Assembly: GCA_022561485.1 (NCBI GenBank)
Contig: JADFRD010000020.1
Span: 1 to 32,045, forward strand
Source of the DNA: Fidelibacterota bacterium
GTDB lineage: Bacteria > Fidelibacterota > Marinisomatia > Marinisomatales > TCS55
Direction: 5' to 3'
DNA: 32,045 bases
Shown: positions 7,392-14,533 of the stretch, piece by piece
Layout: each line of letters begins with the position of its first letter
Numbering within the stretch: position 1 is the first letter of the stretch
Notes under the pieces: generated by a model
Told to the model about the DNA's origin: nothing
Seen by the model: the letters and a program-made list of their open reading frames with translations, nothing else
Database searches by the model: none
Program-made: the position numbers and the translations under genes

Positions 7392-8542
7392 CAGGCTGAT
7401 GCTGTCCGGATTATGGAAGATCCGTATTGTTTACGGATCTGGTCAATGGCACGATTCAACTCGCGGTCGGTTTGATATTGGGGTTTTTCGAATAACTCAA
7501 TCTGATGAGACGCTTGCCGGAAATGTGTCGCATCGATCAAAATAGAGCGCAATCGGTTCCGGCGAACATTGGCTTTTTCAAATAGATTCAAACATTCGCG
7601 AACGACAGTTTTATCATCGTTTTGGGAAAACTGGCCGGTTTTTGACGATTTAAAACCGTCCGTATAGTGAATTTCCAGCCTCACTTTCAAGGCAATAGAA
7701 CGCCGCTTGCGGCATTTGAATGCAACTTGTTCCGCTAACGTTTGAACCACATTTGCCAGTATATCCACATCGTTGGTATCGCATTCCATGATTTTTTGTT
7801 CGGTGATACACAAACGTTTTTTCGGCGGTTGAACGCGAGAATGATCTTCACCGTTGGCTTCTTTGTTTAACTGATGATAATGTTTCCCGAATATCTCGAT
7901 ACCCACCTGGGCATTATGGGTGATTTCCCGAATTTGGCATACTCGGTCCAGCCATAAAAACCGGATCATTTTGCTGACGGTACTCTCTTGGGCGGTTGGC
8001 AGAATTTTGGAATTCAATGGGGATAGAAATTTCGATTCTTCTCCGTAAGACACTTCATGAATTTTTTCAGGAACGACTTCTGTAGAAATTTGGCTGACCA
8101 GCTTATTTTGACTGATACCCACATAACTTTCCATCTCGATTTTTGTTTTAAGATCATCGAGAATAACCACGCCGGCTTGAACCGGATTTTTATAAATCAA
8201 GTCCATACCCGTCATATCCATAAAATATTGTCCAAACACAGTGGGTTCAACAATGGGTGAATATTTGGCAACCGCTTTGTAAATGTAGGTGTTCATTCGT
8301 GAATATAGCGAGTTGTTGTAAGGCAAAAGCAATGCCGAGTGGGACATCTTTCTGGCAAGGGAAACTTTCATTCCCGCGAAAAGCCCATCCTGCGTGGCTT
8401 CATCAGAAAGCGAAATGATTGTGCCGTTGGGGTGGTGCGATGAAATAATGGCCACAGCCCGCGTCCGCAACGCCGGATCAAGCAGACGCTCAGCGTTGAG
8501 TTCAAAATCCGACAATCGAATATGATAGACCGACTGGTTCAT
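7391..8542 (-). CDS. imuB: ImuB-like, catalytically dead Y-family polymerase
   Basis: 383 aa. It aligns by eye with the Y-family palm, but the catalytic acids are gone. Where active enzymes have HVDMDAFFASVE this has HIRLSDFELNAE (Asp to Arg9 and Ser11). Where they have SIDEAFLDVTG it has VFGQYFMDMTG (Asp-Glu to Gly104-Gln105). A β-clamp-binding pentapeptide QIELF sits at 347-351 near the C terminus. This is the pattern of ImuB, an inactive adaptor that brings DnaE2 to the sliding clamp during SOS mutagenesis. No SD was seen at the ATG. No imuA (RecA/SulA-like) gene lies between lexA and imuB, unlike the classical imuA-imuB-dnaE2 cassette. Role is inferred from family and neighbours, with good support. 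Confidence 0.88.
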   Translation of the reverse strand: MNQSVYHIRLSDFELNAERLLDPALRTRAVAIISSHHPNGTIISLSDEATQDGLFAGMKVSLARKMSHSALLLPYNNSLYSRMNTYIYKAVAKYSPIVEPTVFGQYFMDMTGMDLIYKNPVQAGVVILDDLKTKIEMESYVGISQNKLVSQISTEVVPEKIHEVSYGEESKFLSPLNSKILPTAQESTVSKMIRFLWLDRVCQIREITHNAQVGIEIFGKHYHQLNKEANGEDHSRVQPPKKRLCITEQKIMECDTNDVDILANVVQTLAEQVAFKCRKRRSIALKVRLEIHYTDGFKSSKTGQFSQNDDKTVVRECLNLFEKANVRRNRLRSILIDATHFRQASHQIELFEKPQYQTDRELNRAIDQIRKQYGSSIIRTASA

Positions 8543-8644
8543 GCTTTGCTATTGCTCTGATGGGTATGAATGATATATTTAATTTGTAACCACGTCGAGA
8601 CGATACGTCCCGCCAAAGTAAATTTTGTTATCATAGATCCTTTT

Positions 8645-8667
8645 CAACAGGATACGTTGTCCTGTTG
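8645..8667. promoter_or_regulatory. Perfect inverted repeat upstream of imuB
   Basis: CAACAGGA-N7-TCCTGTTG is a perfect 8-bp inverted repeat about 105 bases upstream of the imuB ATG. It has the size of a dimeric repressor site and could be the LexA operator of the imuB-dnaE2 operon. The lexA upstream region does not carry an identical copy, so this stays a candidate. Confidence 0.4.
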
Positions 8668-8749
8668 CTGTTATTCTGTTATTATTAAACTGGCGGTGAT
8701 TAATCGTATCTGAATTTTTTCTTTTCTTTATTATTTTTGTTCATTCATT

Positions 8750-8940
8750 CAACACCTAATGGCGTTATGTTTTGTTTTGGTTCAATTTCTATAAACATTC
8801 TATCCTTACAGAATAAGCAAAAAACCCGGTACGGGTTGCATATTTGTAGAACAAACAAAATAATTTTCTAACTCCAGCGGAGTTATATGTTTGGGATTGA
8901 ATTTATTCTATTAACCATCACCGGAGTAATAATAACCGCC
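8750..8940. repeat. Cluster of REP-like short palindromes between imuB and lexA
   Basis: The 400-base gap 8543-8943 contains no gene. Three related units each have a short palindrome followed by an ATGTTTG-type tail. They are AACACC-N4-GGCGTT then ATGTTTTG (about 8753-8775), AACCCG-GTA-CGGGTT then GCATATTTGTAG (8823-8849), and AACTCC-AGC-GGAGTT then ATATGTTTGG (8870-8894). A weaker one, ACCGGAGTAATAATA, follows near 8912. A degenerate relative may exist near 4325-4351. The unit organisation resembles dispersed palindromic (REP) repeats of FCB bacteria. Confidence 0.55.
8819..8837 (-). terminator. Candidate lexA terminator (second REP-like unit)
   Basis: On the minus strand AACCCG-TAC-CGGGTT runs directly into a six-T tract, about 107 bases after the lexA stop. 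It is a short stem but has the right geometry for an intrinsic terminator. It overlaps the middle REP-like palindrome, which may simply be its origin. Confidence 0.45.
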
Positions 8941-8943
8941 ATG

Positions 8944-9540
8944 TTAATAATAATTTCTGAATACATGCAGAACAACACCGCCGATTCGAAACTCATCTTC
9001 AGGAGAAACATAGATAATGTCAAACTCCGGGTTTCGAGGATGAAGTTCGATTCCTGACGGCGTGGGATAATACCGCTTCAAGGTTGCTTCACCGTTTACA
9101 TAGGCAATAATCATCTGCCTTGTATCAGCCTGTTCGGCTTGTCTGATGATTACATAATCGCCATCTTCGATGTTGTCATCAATCATTGAATTCCCCCGGA
9201 CTTGAAGCACGAAATTCGAAGGATGAACCCATGACGGCGGTACTTCGACCATTTCTCTGTTTTCAATGGCTTCGAGGGGATAACCCGCTGCGATTCGCCC
9301 GAGCAATGGCAATTGGTTCGGTAAATCATCAACGACAGCAAGGGCTCGCTTTCCACTAAATCCTTTTTGCCGTTGCAAATGACCGGATTTGACCAACTCT
9401 CGAACGTACCAACTCACCGTGCCAACAGAATTGAACCCTAATCCTGTTTTGATTTCTTCATACGTTGGCGATTCCTCATTTTGAAAGATGAAGTTTCGCA
9501 TAAATGTTAATATCAATTTTTTCTTTTTTGAAAGCGCCAT
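8944..9540 (-). CDS. lexA: LexA-family SOS repressor/autoprotease
   Basis: 198 aa, standard LexA length. The winged HTH occupies ~1-68 (PTYEEIKTGLGFNSVGTVSW includes the recognition region). It is followed by the S24 peptidase domain with the Ala85-Gly86 cleavage site (GRIAAGYP), catalytic Ser118 (VRGNSMIDD) and Lys155 (EATLKRYY). RecA-nucleoprotein filaments trigger self-cleavage and derepress SOS genes. Its position just upstream of imuB-dnaE2 on the same strand suggests it controls that mutagenesis cassette as well as itself. It could be the genome's only LexA or a dedicated second copy; this cannot be decided here. A terminator-like hairpin follows, so imuB probably has its own promoter. 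Confidence 0.92.
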   Translation of the reverse strand: MALSKKKKLILTFMRNFIFQNEESPTYEEIKTGLGFNSVGTVSWYVRELVKSGHLQRQKGFSGKRALAVVDDLPNQLPLLGRIAAGYPLEAIENREMVEVPPSWVHPSNFVLQVRGNSMIDDNIEDGDYVIIRQAEQADTRQMIIAYVNGEATLKRYYPTPSGIELHPRNPEFDIIYVSPEDEFRIGGVVLHVFRNYY

Positions 9541-9555
9541 AATGTTTTCTACACG

Positions 9556-9605
9556 TTACTCGTTAATTACTCGCTAATAAATTACATTAATTTGGTTTAT
9601 CCAAA
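9556..9605. promoter_or_regulatory. lexA upstream region with tandem 11-mers and a palindrome (candidate LexA operators)
   Basis: TTACTCGTTAA (9556-9566) is followed without a gap by TTACTCGCTAA (9567-9577), a tandem 11-mer with one mismatch, starting 16 bases before the lexA ATG. TTTGG-TTTAT-CCAAA (9591-9605) is a 5-5-5 inverted repeat just beyond. LexA genes are normally autoregulated from this position. Neither motif matches the classical CTGT-N8-ACAG or GAAC-N4-GTTC boxes. Confidence 0.45.
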
Positions 9606-10218
9606 CAAATAAAATCTGGCTTAATAGACAAAAATGATATTTGGAAAACAGAGAAATTTATTAAAGGACAAATGCTTTTAGGAAGAAAGCTACAAAGACA
9701 GATCCTCAAGCTTACAGACTAATAATAGCATGACGATACTTAATATCAATAGATCAATGAAACCAAGAATATCTCGTGAAAATTCAAGAAATTCGTGCAA
9801 AAACTGTTCTGCCTGCAGCGCGGATCCGGTTTGCGCTCATCGTAAGGAACTGTTTCAACCTGTCATTCGGACAGATTTTTATTAACTTTTATAATTTAAA
9901 AGATCTATGTTAATTCAATACCAAGCCAAACCTGTTGAGGACTATCTGAAGATGATGAAAAACAGGGTATTCATATTACAATGGATATTTCTTTCCTGGA
10001 AACCATTTGCCGGTAACTGTGGGTTTTTCAAACATTTATATAATTGATTATGCGTAAAATTGGAAGTCAGTGAATTATGCTATAAATTGTTTACAGAGAA
10101 TTTGCTTATGAAACATATTTTACAAAGACAGTATAACACGCTAATTAAGCATACTATATAGCAAATGTGCATGTTAGTAACAAGTTATATGGTCAATAAT
10201 TAAAGCAAAGGATAAATA
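9606..10218. other. AT-rich intergenic start of the lexA-mutL accessory island
   Basis: About 610 bases lack a standard-length gene. Contents seen: the 42-codon Cys-rich ORF at 9757-9885 (listed separately), and near 10137-10190 a stretch with GTATAAC, then CTAATTAAGCAT, and later ATGTGCATGTTAG and CAAGTTATAT. That stretch loosely recalls the ends of an attC site, but its arms pair poorly. An SD-like AAAGGA precedes the gene at 10219. Nothing else was recognised. Confidence 0.4.
9757..9885 (+). CDS. Possible 42-aa Cys-rich small protein
   Basis: ATG 9757 opens a 42-codon frame ending TAA 9885. Its middle reads NSCKNCSACSADPVCAHRKE, a C-x2-C-x2-C-x5-C-x-H cluster followed by LFQPVIRTDFY, which looks like a small metal-binding (Zn or Fe-S) knuckle. 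No strong SD precedes it, and the frame could be the tail of a larger decayed gene. The spacing of four Cys and one His in so short an ORF is the only support. No family was recognised. Confidence 0.35.
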   Translation: MKPRISRENSRNSCKNCSACSADPVCAHRKELFQPVIRTDFY

Positions 10219-11580
10219 ATGGGTAAAAAACCTACAAAAATAATTGGTCAATCTTTTACAGATTTTAATTCTTTGATTCACAGTGGAAAAGAAATTCATC
10301 TTCAAACAGCAAGGTTAATTCCTTTTTACAAACCTGGTGATGAGATGGCTCTAACTTCAATTTTTTTGTCTGCATTACGTTTGATAAAAGAATTTAGAAA
10401 GAATATCTCACAAGCAATCGGACTAACTTCAAGTGGTTATATTTATATTTTTACTGAAATAGAATTTCTTCTTTTTGATAAAAAACGAATCGATGGCCTT
10501 ATTGTGGTTGTAAGGGATAAAAAAATTGTCGATGCAGTATTAATCGAAGTAAAAAATAAAAATAATGAATTGGATGAAAAACAAATAAGTGATTATGCCA
10601 TAATCTCAAAAGAATATGGTATAAAGAAATTATTAACTATTTCAAACCAATTTGTTTCCTTCCCTACACAGTCACCTATATGTGCCAAAATACCTAAAAG
10701 CGTTTCATTATATCATTTATCTTGGTCATATATTTTGACAATTGCGCATATTTTATTAAATAACAAAAAGGATAATATTGCTGACAAGGACCAAGTCGAA
10801 ATTATGAATGAAGTAGTAAACTATTTTGAGTCCCAAAATTCTGGGGTTGTGGGCTTTACACAAATGAAATCAGGTTGGACAGATGTTGTAAAAAAAATAA
10901 GTGCTCGTGCAACATTGAAACCTACAGACGAAATTGTTAATGATACCGTTTCAAGTTGGTTAGAAGAAGAACGAGATATGGCATTGATTTTAAGCCGTAA
11001 ATTGGGTTTATTCGTTCGCTCTGGTCAGAAGAAATTTGAAAATAATCTGATGGCAAGAATTAATCACGAAAAAAAGCAATTGCTATCTAAAAAAAGTTTA
11101 GAATCAATTTTACAAATTGATGGTGCAGCGTCAGATATAATTGTTCAACCTAACTTTGGTAATAAAAATATTGAAATGTCTATTACGATTGATGCACCTC
11201 AAGACAGAAAAGTGCGACCTCAAATCACTTGGTTAAAAAATCAGATTAAATTTTGTAAAAAGAAAAATCCTGACCTCTTTACCAAGTTAGAAAATGAATT
11301 AATGATTGGTATAAACATTAAATTTACAAGTAAATCAAAAAGAATCCGTTTGTCTGAACTTGAATATGCATATGAAGATCTTGGCTCTAGTGAGATTAAA
11401 AGTTTTGGCATTTTGCAAGTTAAATATTTGGGTAGAAAATTTGAGAGCAGAAGATTCTTCATAAAAATTATAGAAGAAATGCTACTTCATTTTTATCAGG
11501 GTGTTGTTCAACACATAAAGAATTGGGAAAAACCAGCACCACAAATGTCAACAAATGATAATAGTTCCAAGACCATATAA
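10219..11580 (+). CDS. Uncharacterised protein with PD-(D/E)XK nuclease-like N-terminal domain
   Basis: 453 aa, AT-rich, with an SD AAAGGA 9 bases before the ATG. The N-terminal ~150 residues carry a plausible PD-(D/E)XK core: Glu80/Glu82 in FTEIEF, Asp92 in RIDGLI, Glu110 and Lys112 in LIEVKNK, and Gln122 in EKQISDY. A helical middle (WLEEERDMALILSRKLG) and a C-terminal mixed domain ending HFYQGVVQHIKNWEKPAP follow; no name was recognised for these. The architecture recurs in hypothetical proteins of many bacteria, and a DNA-cleaving or defence role is possible but inferred only from the motif and the island setting. It is followed at once by an attC-like hairpin, as in an integron gene cassette. 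Confidence 0.7.
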   Translation: MGKKPTKIIGQSFTDFNSLIHSGKEIHLQTARLIPFYKPGDEMALTSIFLSALRLIKEFRKNISQAIGLTSSGYIYIFTEIEFLLFDKKRIDGLIVVVRDKKIVDAVLIEVKNKNNELDEKQISDYAIISKEYGIKKLLTISNQFVSFPTQSPICAKIPKSVSLYHLSWSYILTIAHILLNNKKDNIADKDQVEIMNEVVNYFESQNSGVVGFTQMKSGWTDVVKKISARATLKPTDEIVNDTVSSWLEEERDMALILSRKLGLFVRSGQKKFENNLMARINHEKKQLLSKKSLESILQIDGAASDIIVQPNFGNKNIEMSITIDAPQDRKVRPQITWLKNQIKFCKKKNPDLFTKLENELMIGINIKFTSKSKRIRLSELEYAYEDLGSSEIKSFGILQVKYLGRKFESRRFFIKIIEEMLLHFYQGVVQHIKNWEKPAPQMSTNDNSSKTI

Positions 11581-11585
11581 CCCCC

Positions 11586-11692
11586 GCTCAACCTGACGTG
11601 GAAATCTGGAAGCGTGATTTTCGCTCTGTGCCATTTTCAATTGTCTATTGGTCAGTCATTGCTCTATCGGCTTATTTCCACGCAGGTTAGCT
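11586..11692. repeat. attC-like imperfect hairpin (possible integron cassette recombination site)
   Basis: The left arm GCTCAACCTGACGTGGAAAT pairs with the right arm ATTTCCACGCAGGTTAGC over 15 bp, with a single unpaired A in the left arm. The ends read GCTCAAC, which fits the R'' consensus RYYYAAC, and GTTAGCT, which fits R' GTTRRRY at six of seven positions. About 68 bases of loosely structured loop separate the arms. A bulged base, paired R boxes and a total of ~107 bases just after a stop codon are attC traits. No integron integrase is visible in the window. Confidence 0.5.
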
Positions 11693-11723
11693 ATTCCGTT
11701 AAAAAAGTAGGAGTTTTAAGCGC

Positions 11724-12068
11724 TTGAGAATACTGAACGATACTATCACAAATGAAGAATTAATATTAATAGCCAAAAACTGTTTTGGTGACATGGTCAA
11801 AGCTGTCGTGGATGTTGATAGAGAAATAGTTGCTATTGATGCAGAATTGCATTCTGACCTTGAGGCGCTCTGTATTGAAAATGGTTCAGAGCAAAATTGT
11901 CTTTGGGGTATCAATTACTATCCGGAAATGGACGGAGAAGACTTTATCGAGTTTGATTCAATGATCAATTTGAGACCTTCACAAGGTAATTTTAACCGTA
12001 GTGTAAACGATGAAATAATTCGCAAGAAGATTGTTGAGATTTCTGATAAGTGGATAAAAAGGGATTGA
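11724..12068 (+). CDS. DUF5674 family protein, first gene of a two-gene module
   Basis: 114 aa. ITNEELILIAKNCFGDMVKA, ELHSDLEALCIENGS, WGINYYPE and FDSMINLRPSQGN are the recognisable DUF5674 blocks. Start: no ATG fits, but TTG 11724 is preceded by TAGGAG about 10 bases upstream and gives the normal family length, so a TTG start is chosen. The stop overlaps the next ATG as TGATG. DUF5674 has no established biochemical role; its members often sit directly before a gene like the following one, which suggests a toxin-antitoxin-like or complex-forming pair. It begins 32 bases after the attC-like site. Confidence 0.78.
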   Translation: MRILNDTITNEELILIAKNCFGDMVKAVVDVDREIVAIDAELHSDLEALCIENGSEQNCLWGINYYPEMDGEDFIEFDSMINLRPSQGNFNRSVNDEIIRKKIVEISDKWIKRD

Positions 12069-12409
12069 TGAAGATACAACATAAAGCGCTTGCGAAAGAT
12101 CGTTGGGCAAAAATGTCCCTCTCTGAACAAATGGCAAACATTGGCAGCGAAATTAGCCGGGCAATCCATTGGCGAAATAAAAATAATGTAGAATATTCAC
12201 ATAACGCTGTCAATCGAGCTCTTGAACTCATCACTCTTACCATTGACGCTGTCACACTTAAGTCGCACTTAAAAGAAATTACCAGGGTTAGAGAAGCAAT
12301 TAATGACTACTTTTATGGAAACAACAAATTCTCATCTTCAGATCTCATATGGCAGAAGTATTTTGATCATTTTAACTACGCTGCCAGACGTAAACAAAAT
12401 AAGATTTGA
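12068..12409 (+). CDS. Conserved partner of the DUF5674 protein, function unknown
   Basis: 113 aa from the ATG in the TGATG overlap (an in-frame upstream ATG at 12050 lies inside the DUF5674 gene and is less likely). The sequence is predicted largely helical: MKIQHKALAKDRW, LSEQMANIGSEISRAIHWRN, YSHNAVNRALELITLTID and WQKYFDHFNYAARR are blocks recalled from small proteins that follow DUF5674 genes in diverse bacteria. The overall look is of a HEPN-like or other helical-bundle protein, but no R-x4-H-type catalytic motif is evident. The translational coupling implies fixed stoichiometry with the upstream product. Confidence 0.7.
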   Translation: MKIQHKALAKDRWAKMSLSEQMANIGSEISRAIHWRNKNNVEYSHNAVNRALELITLTIDAVTLKSHLKEITRVREAINDYFYGNNKFSSSDLIWQKYFDHFNYAARRKQNKI

Positions 12410-12505
12410 AAGAATTAAAGTCCGCCACGACGGATAAATGTTCATGTGGGAAAGTGTTAAACTCAAATGTAATTACCGCGTGTTTCCTGTTAGAGAGGCA
12501 AAATA

Positions 12506-12601
12506 ATGAAAATAAAGGATTCTATTATTCCATTTGTTCCTCATGCACAAAAGGACAATACTGAAAAACAGATTACGGTATTACTGGCCAAACTTTATTA
12601 G
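12506..12601 (+). pseudogene. 31-codon ORF with good SD, probably the 5' end of a broken gene
   Basis: GAGAGG lies 9 bases before ATG 12506. The frame reads MKIKDSIIPFVPHAQ, then a DNTEKQITVLLAKLY segment, and stops at TAG 12601. It looks like the start of a longer protein that was cut off, since a strong SD normally does not precede so short a frame. The rest of the gap 12410-12690 holds only the stem-loop at 12645-12684. No family was assigned. Confidence 0.35.
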
Positions 12602-12644
12602 CCATCAAGGAATTACAATCTTAAATCTTTTCTCTGTGATCTCT

Positions 12645-12684
12645 GCCTGCCCGCCCCTTATTACTTCTTTTAAATGTGGCAGGC
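12645..12684. repeat. GC-rich stem-loop just after mutL
   Basis: GCCTGCC (12645-12651) pairs with GGCAGGC (12678-12684) across a 26-base loop, 7 bases from the mutL stop. The TGCCTGCC half recurs at 18496-18503, so this is probably one of a dispersed repeat family. No T-tract follows on the minus strand, so it is not called a terminator. Confidence 0.45.
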
Positions 12685-12690
12685 GGGTGG

Positions 12691-14424
12691 CTAACTCCGC
12701 TCGAAGCGTTTGTCCAACTCATCCAATGATAACTGAACAATAATCGGTCTGCCGTGGGGACAATAATAGGGATGATTGGTGGCAAAAAGCCGATTCACCA
12801 GCGCCTGCATCTCCGGAATCGTTAAAGGATCCCCGGCTTTAATGGCGGCATGACAAGCGTAAGACGCAGCCAGCCCTTCCTGCCAGGAACTGTATTTTTT
12901 CTTATTCTCCAGGAATGAATCTATAATTTCCCTGATGACCTTTTTTTCATTACCCCATCCCATTTCCGATGGGATCGCTTCCACAAGCACCGTGTTTTTC
13001 CCAAATTCTTTCATGCGAAAACCTAATCGGTTTAAGCTGGGTAATATGTCCAGCAACACAGAAAATTCATCGGCAGAAAATTCCAGCGTTTCCGGAAACA
13101 ATAACGTTTGCGCGGCCAGCGGAGCGATATCGAACGCCTCAAGGGCTTCTTCAAACAACACCCGTTCATGAGCCACGTGCTGATCAATGATGACCAGACC
13201 GCTGTTGATCTGGGAAACGATATATTTATCATGAATCTGCCAGATATTTCCACTGAGTAAATCATCACCTGTATTTTTCTTTTCCGTTAAAGAATCAATA
13301 TACGTTTTTGCCCTGGCCAAGCCCTGTTGAATGTGTGTATCCGCTATTGGCATGGTAAAGCTTCTTTGTTGCGGATCGCTGCTGAATCCCGGGAACATTC
13401 CGGCGTCTGTATTAAAGTCAGGAATGGTATCTAAAATCGATTGAAGGGCATCGGATACGGCTGATTTTAATACGTGAAATAATCGCCATTCATCTTTAAA
13501 GCGTACTTCAATTTTCGTGGGATGGACGTTGACGTCCACCTGGTCAGTCGGCTGAACAAGATTCAATACAAAAAATGGATATTCCCCGCGTTTAATTAAG
13601 GACTGATACGCACCGTAAACGGCATTATTCAGCAGCCGATGCTTAATAAACCGGCGATTGAGAAAAATGTACTGCTCACCCGGCCGGGAGCGAAGCAAAT
13701 TCAAATTGCCCACAAATCCGCTGACGGCAAAATCACCTTTAACAATATTCACTTCCAGCAAATGACTGCCGTAAGTCGGATCTAACAAATTATCAATTCG
13801 ATCTTTAAGGGTTTCTCTCTGAATGTTGATAATTTCTTTTTCGTCATGAATCAGTTTGAAAGCCACTTCAGGATACGCTAATCCATAGCGGCGAACCATT
13901 TGCACAATCTGACGAAATTCAACTCGATTGGATTTAAGAAATTTTTTCCGGGCAGGTGTATTATAAAACAAATTATGTACATCAATTCGTGTTCCTTTAA
14001 CCGGTTCTGCCGGAGCCAATTCACTCGGATGACCCTCATGAACTTTTATTGAATAACCACCATCACCATTTACGCATGACGTTAATTCCATTTCCGATAC
14101 AGAAGCGATACTGGCCAGGGCTTCTCCTCGGAAACCAAGTGAATTGATATTGAATAAATCATCCAAAGTTGCAATCTTACTGGTGGAGTGTCTTTGGACA
14201 GCCAAACCCATATCGTCAGAGGGAATACCATCACCGTCATCCGTAACCTGAATCAGCTGATGACCGCCTTTTTCAACAACAACCGTAATCTCTGAAGCTC
14301 CGCCATCGATACTGTTTTCCAACAGTTCTTTCACCACAGACGCCGGGCGTTCCACCACTTCACCGGCAGCGATCTTGTTACGAAGGTCGGGGGAGAGTTT
14401 CTTGATAGCCAAGGAATTTAGCAT
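12691..14424 (-). CDS. mutL: DNA mismatch repair protein MutL (endonuclease type)
   Basis: 577 aa from ATG 14424; the longer open frame upstream runs through low-complexity repeats and is not homologous, while MLNSLAIKKLSPDLRNKIAA matches the MutL start. The GHKL ATPase has GEVVERPASVVKELLENS (catalytic Glu33, Mg-binding Asn37), DDGDGI and GFRGEAL; the transducer has TPARKKFL and VNVHPTK. The C-terminal domain holds DQHVAHERVLFE (414-425), fitting the DQHA-x2-E-x4-E endonuclease motif with Ala to Val, and CPHGRP near the end. It therefore probably nicks DNA itself, as in organisms without MutH. MutS is not in the window. Repeats and a mobile-looking small gene occupy its upstream region, so promoter signals there may have been altered. 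Confidence 0.95.
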   Translation of the reverse strand: MLNSLAIKKLSPDLRNKIAAGEVVERPASVVKELLENSIDGGASEITVVVEKGGHQLIQVTDDGDGIPSDDMGLAVQRHSTSKIATLDDLFNINSLGFRGEALASIASVSEMELTSCVNGDGGYSIKVHEGHPSELAPAEPVKGTRIDVHNLFYNTPARKKFLKSNRVEFRQIVQMVRRYGLAYPEVAFKLIHDEKEIINIQRETLKDRIDNLLDPTYGSHLLEVNIVKGDFAVSGFVGNLNLLRSRPGEQYIFLNRRFIKHRLLNNAVYGAYQSLIKRGEYPFFVLNLVQPTDQVDVNVHPTKIEVRFKDEWRLFHVLKSAVSDALQSILDTIPDFNTDAGMFPGFSSDPQQRSFTMPIADTHIQQGLARAKTYIDSLTEKKNTGDDLLSGNIWQIHDKYIVSQINSGLVIIDQHVAHERVLFEEALEAFDIAPLAAQTLLFPETLEFSADEFSVLLDILPSLNRLGFRMKEFGKNTVLVEAIPSEMGWGNEKKVIREIIDSFLENKKKYSSWQEGLAASYACHAAIKAGDPLTIPEMQALVNRLFATNHPYYCPHGRPIIVQLSLDELDKRFERS

Positions 14425-14427
14425 TGT

Positions 14428-14530
14428 AAAAATGAATGGATGAATGAATGGTTGATTGAATGATTGGTGAATGGATATTGGGTTCTTCGAAGAAGGAAGA
14501 AGGAAAAAGGAAGAAGGAAGAAGAGAAAAA
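14428..14530. repeat. GAAT/GGAT microsatellite followed by a homopurine tract (left flank of the four-helix-bundle element)
   Basis: 14428-14476 is a degenerate tandem of GAATGGAT-like units. 14489-14530 is an almost pure GAAGAAGGAA tract. The 15-mer GGAAGAAGGAAAAAG (14495-14509) recurs exactly at 24719-24733. It lies between the mutL start and the 3' end of the four-helix-bundle gene. Confidence 0.65.
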
Positions 14531-14533
14531 TTG

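Noticed and set aside
10137..10190. Second attC site before the PD-(D/E)XK-like gene
   Set aside because: GTATAAC and GTTAG/GTTATAT ends are suggestive, but the arms pair poorly and the spacing is unclear, so it is only mentioned in the intergenic entry.
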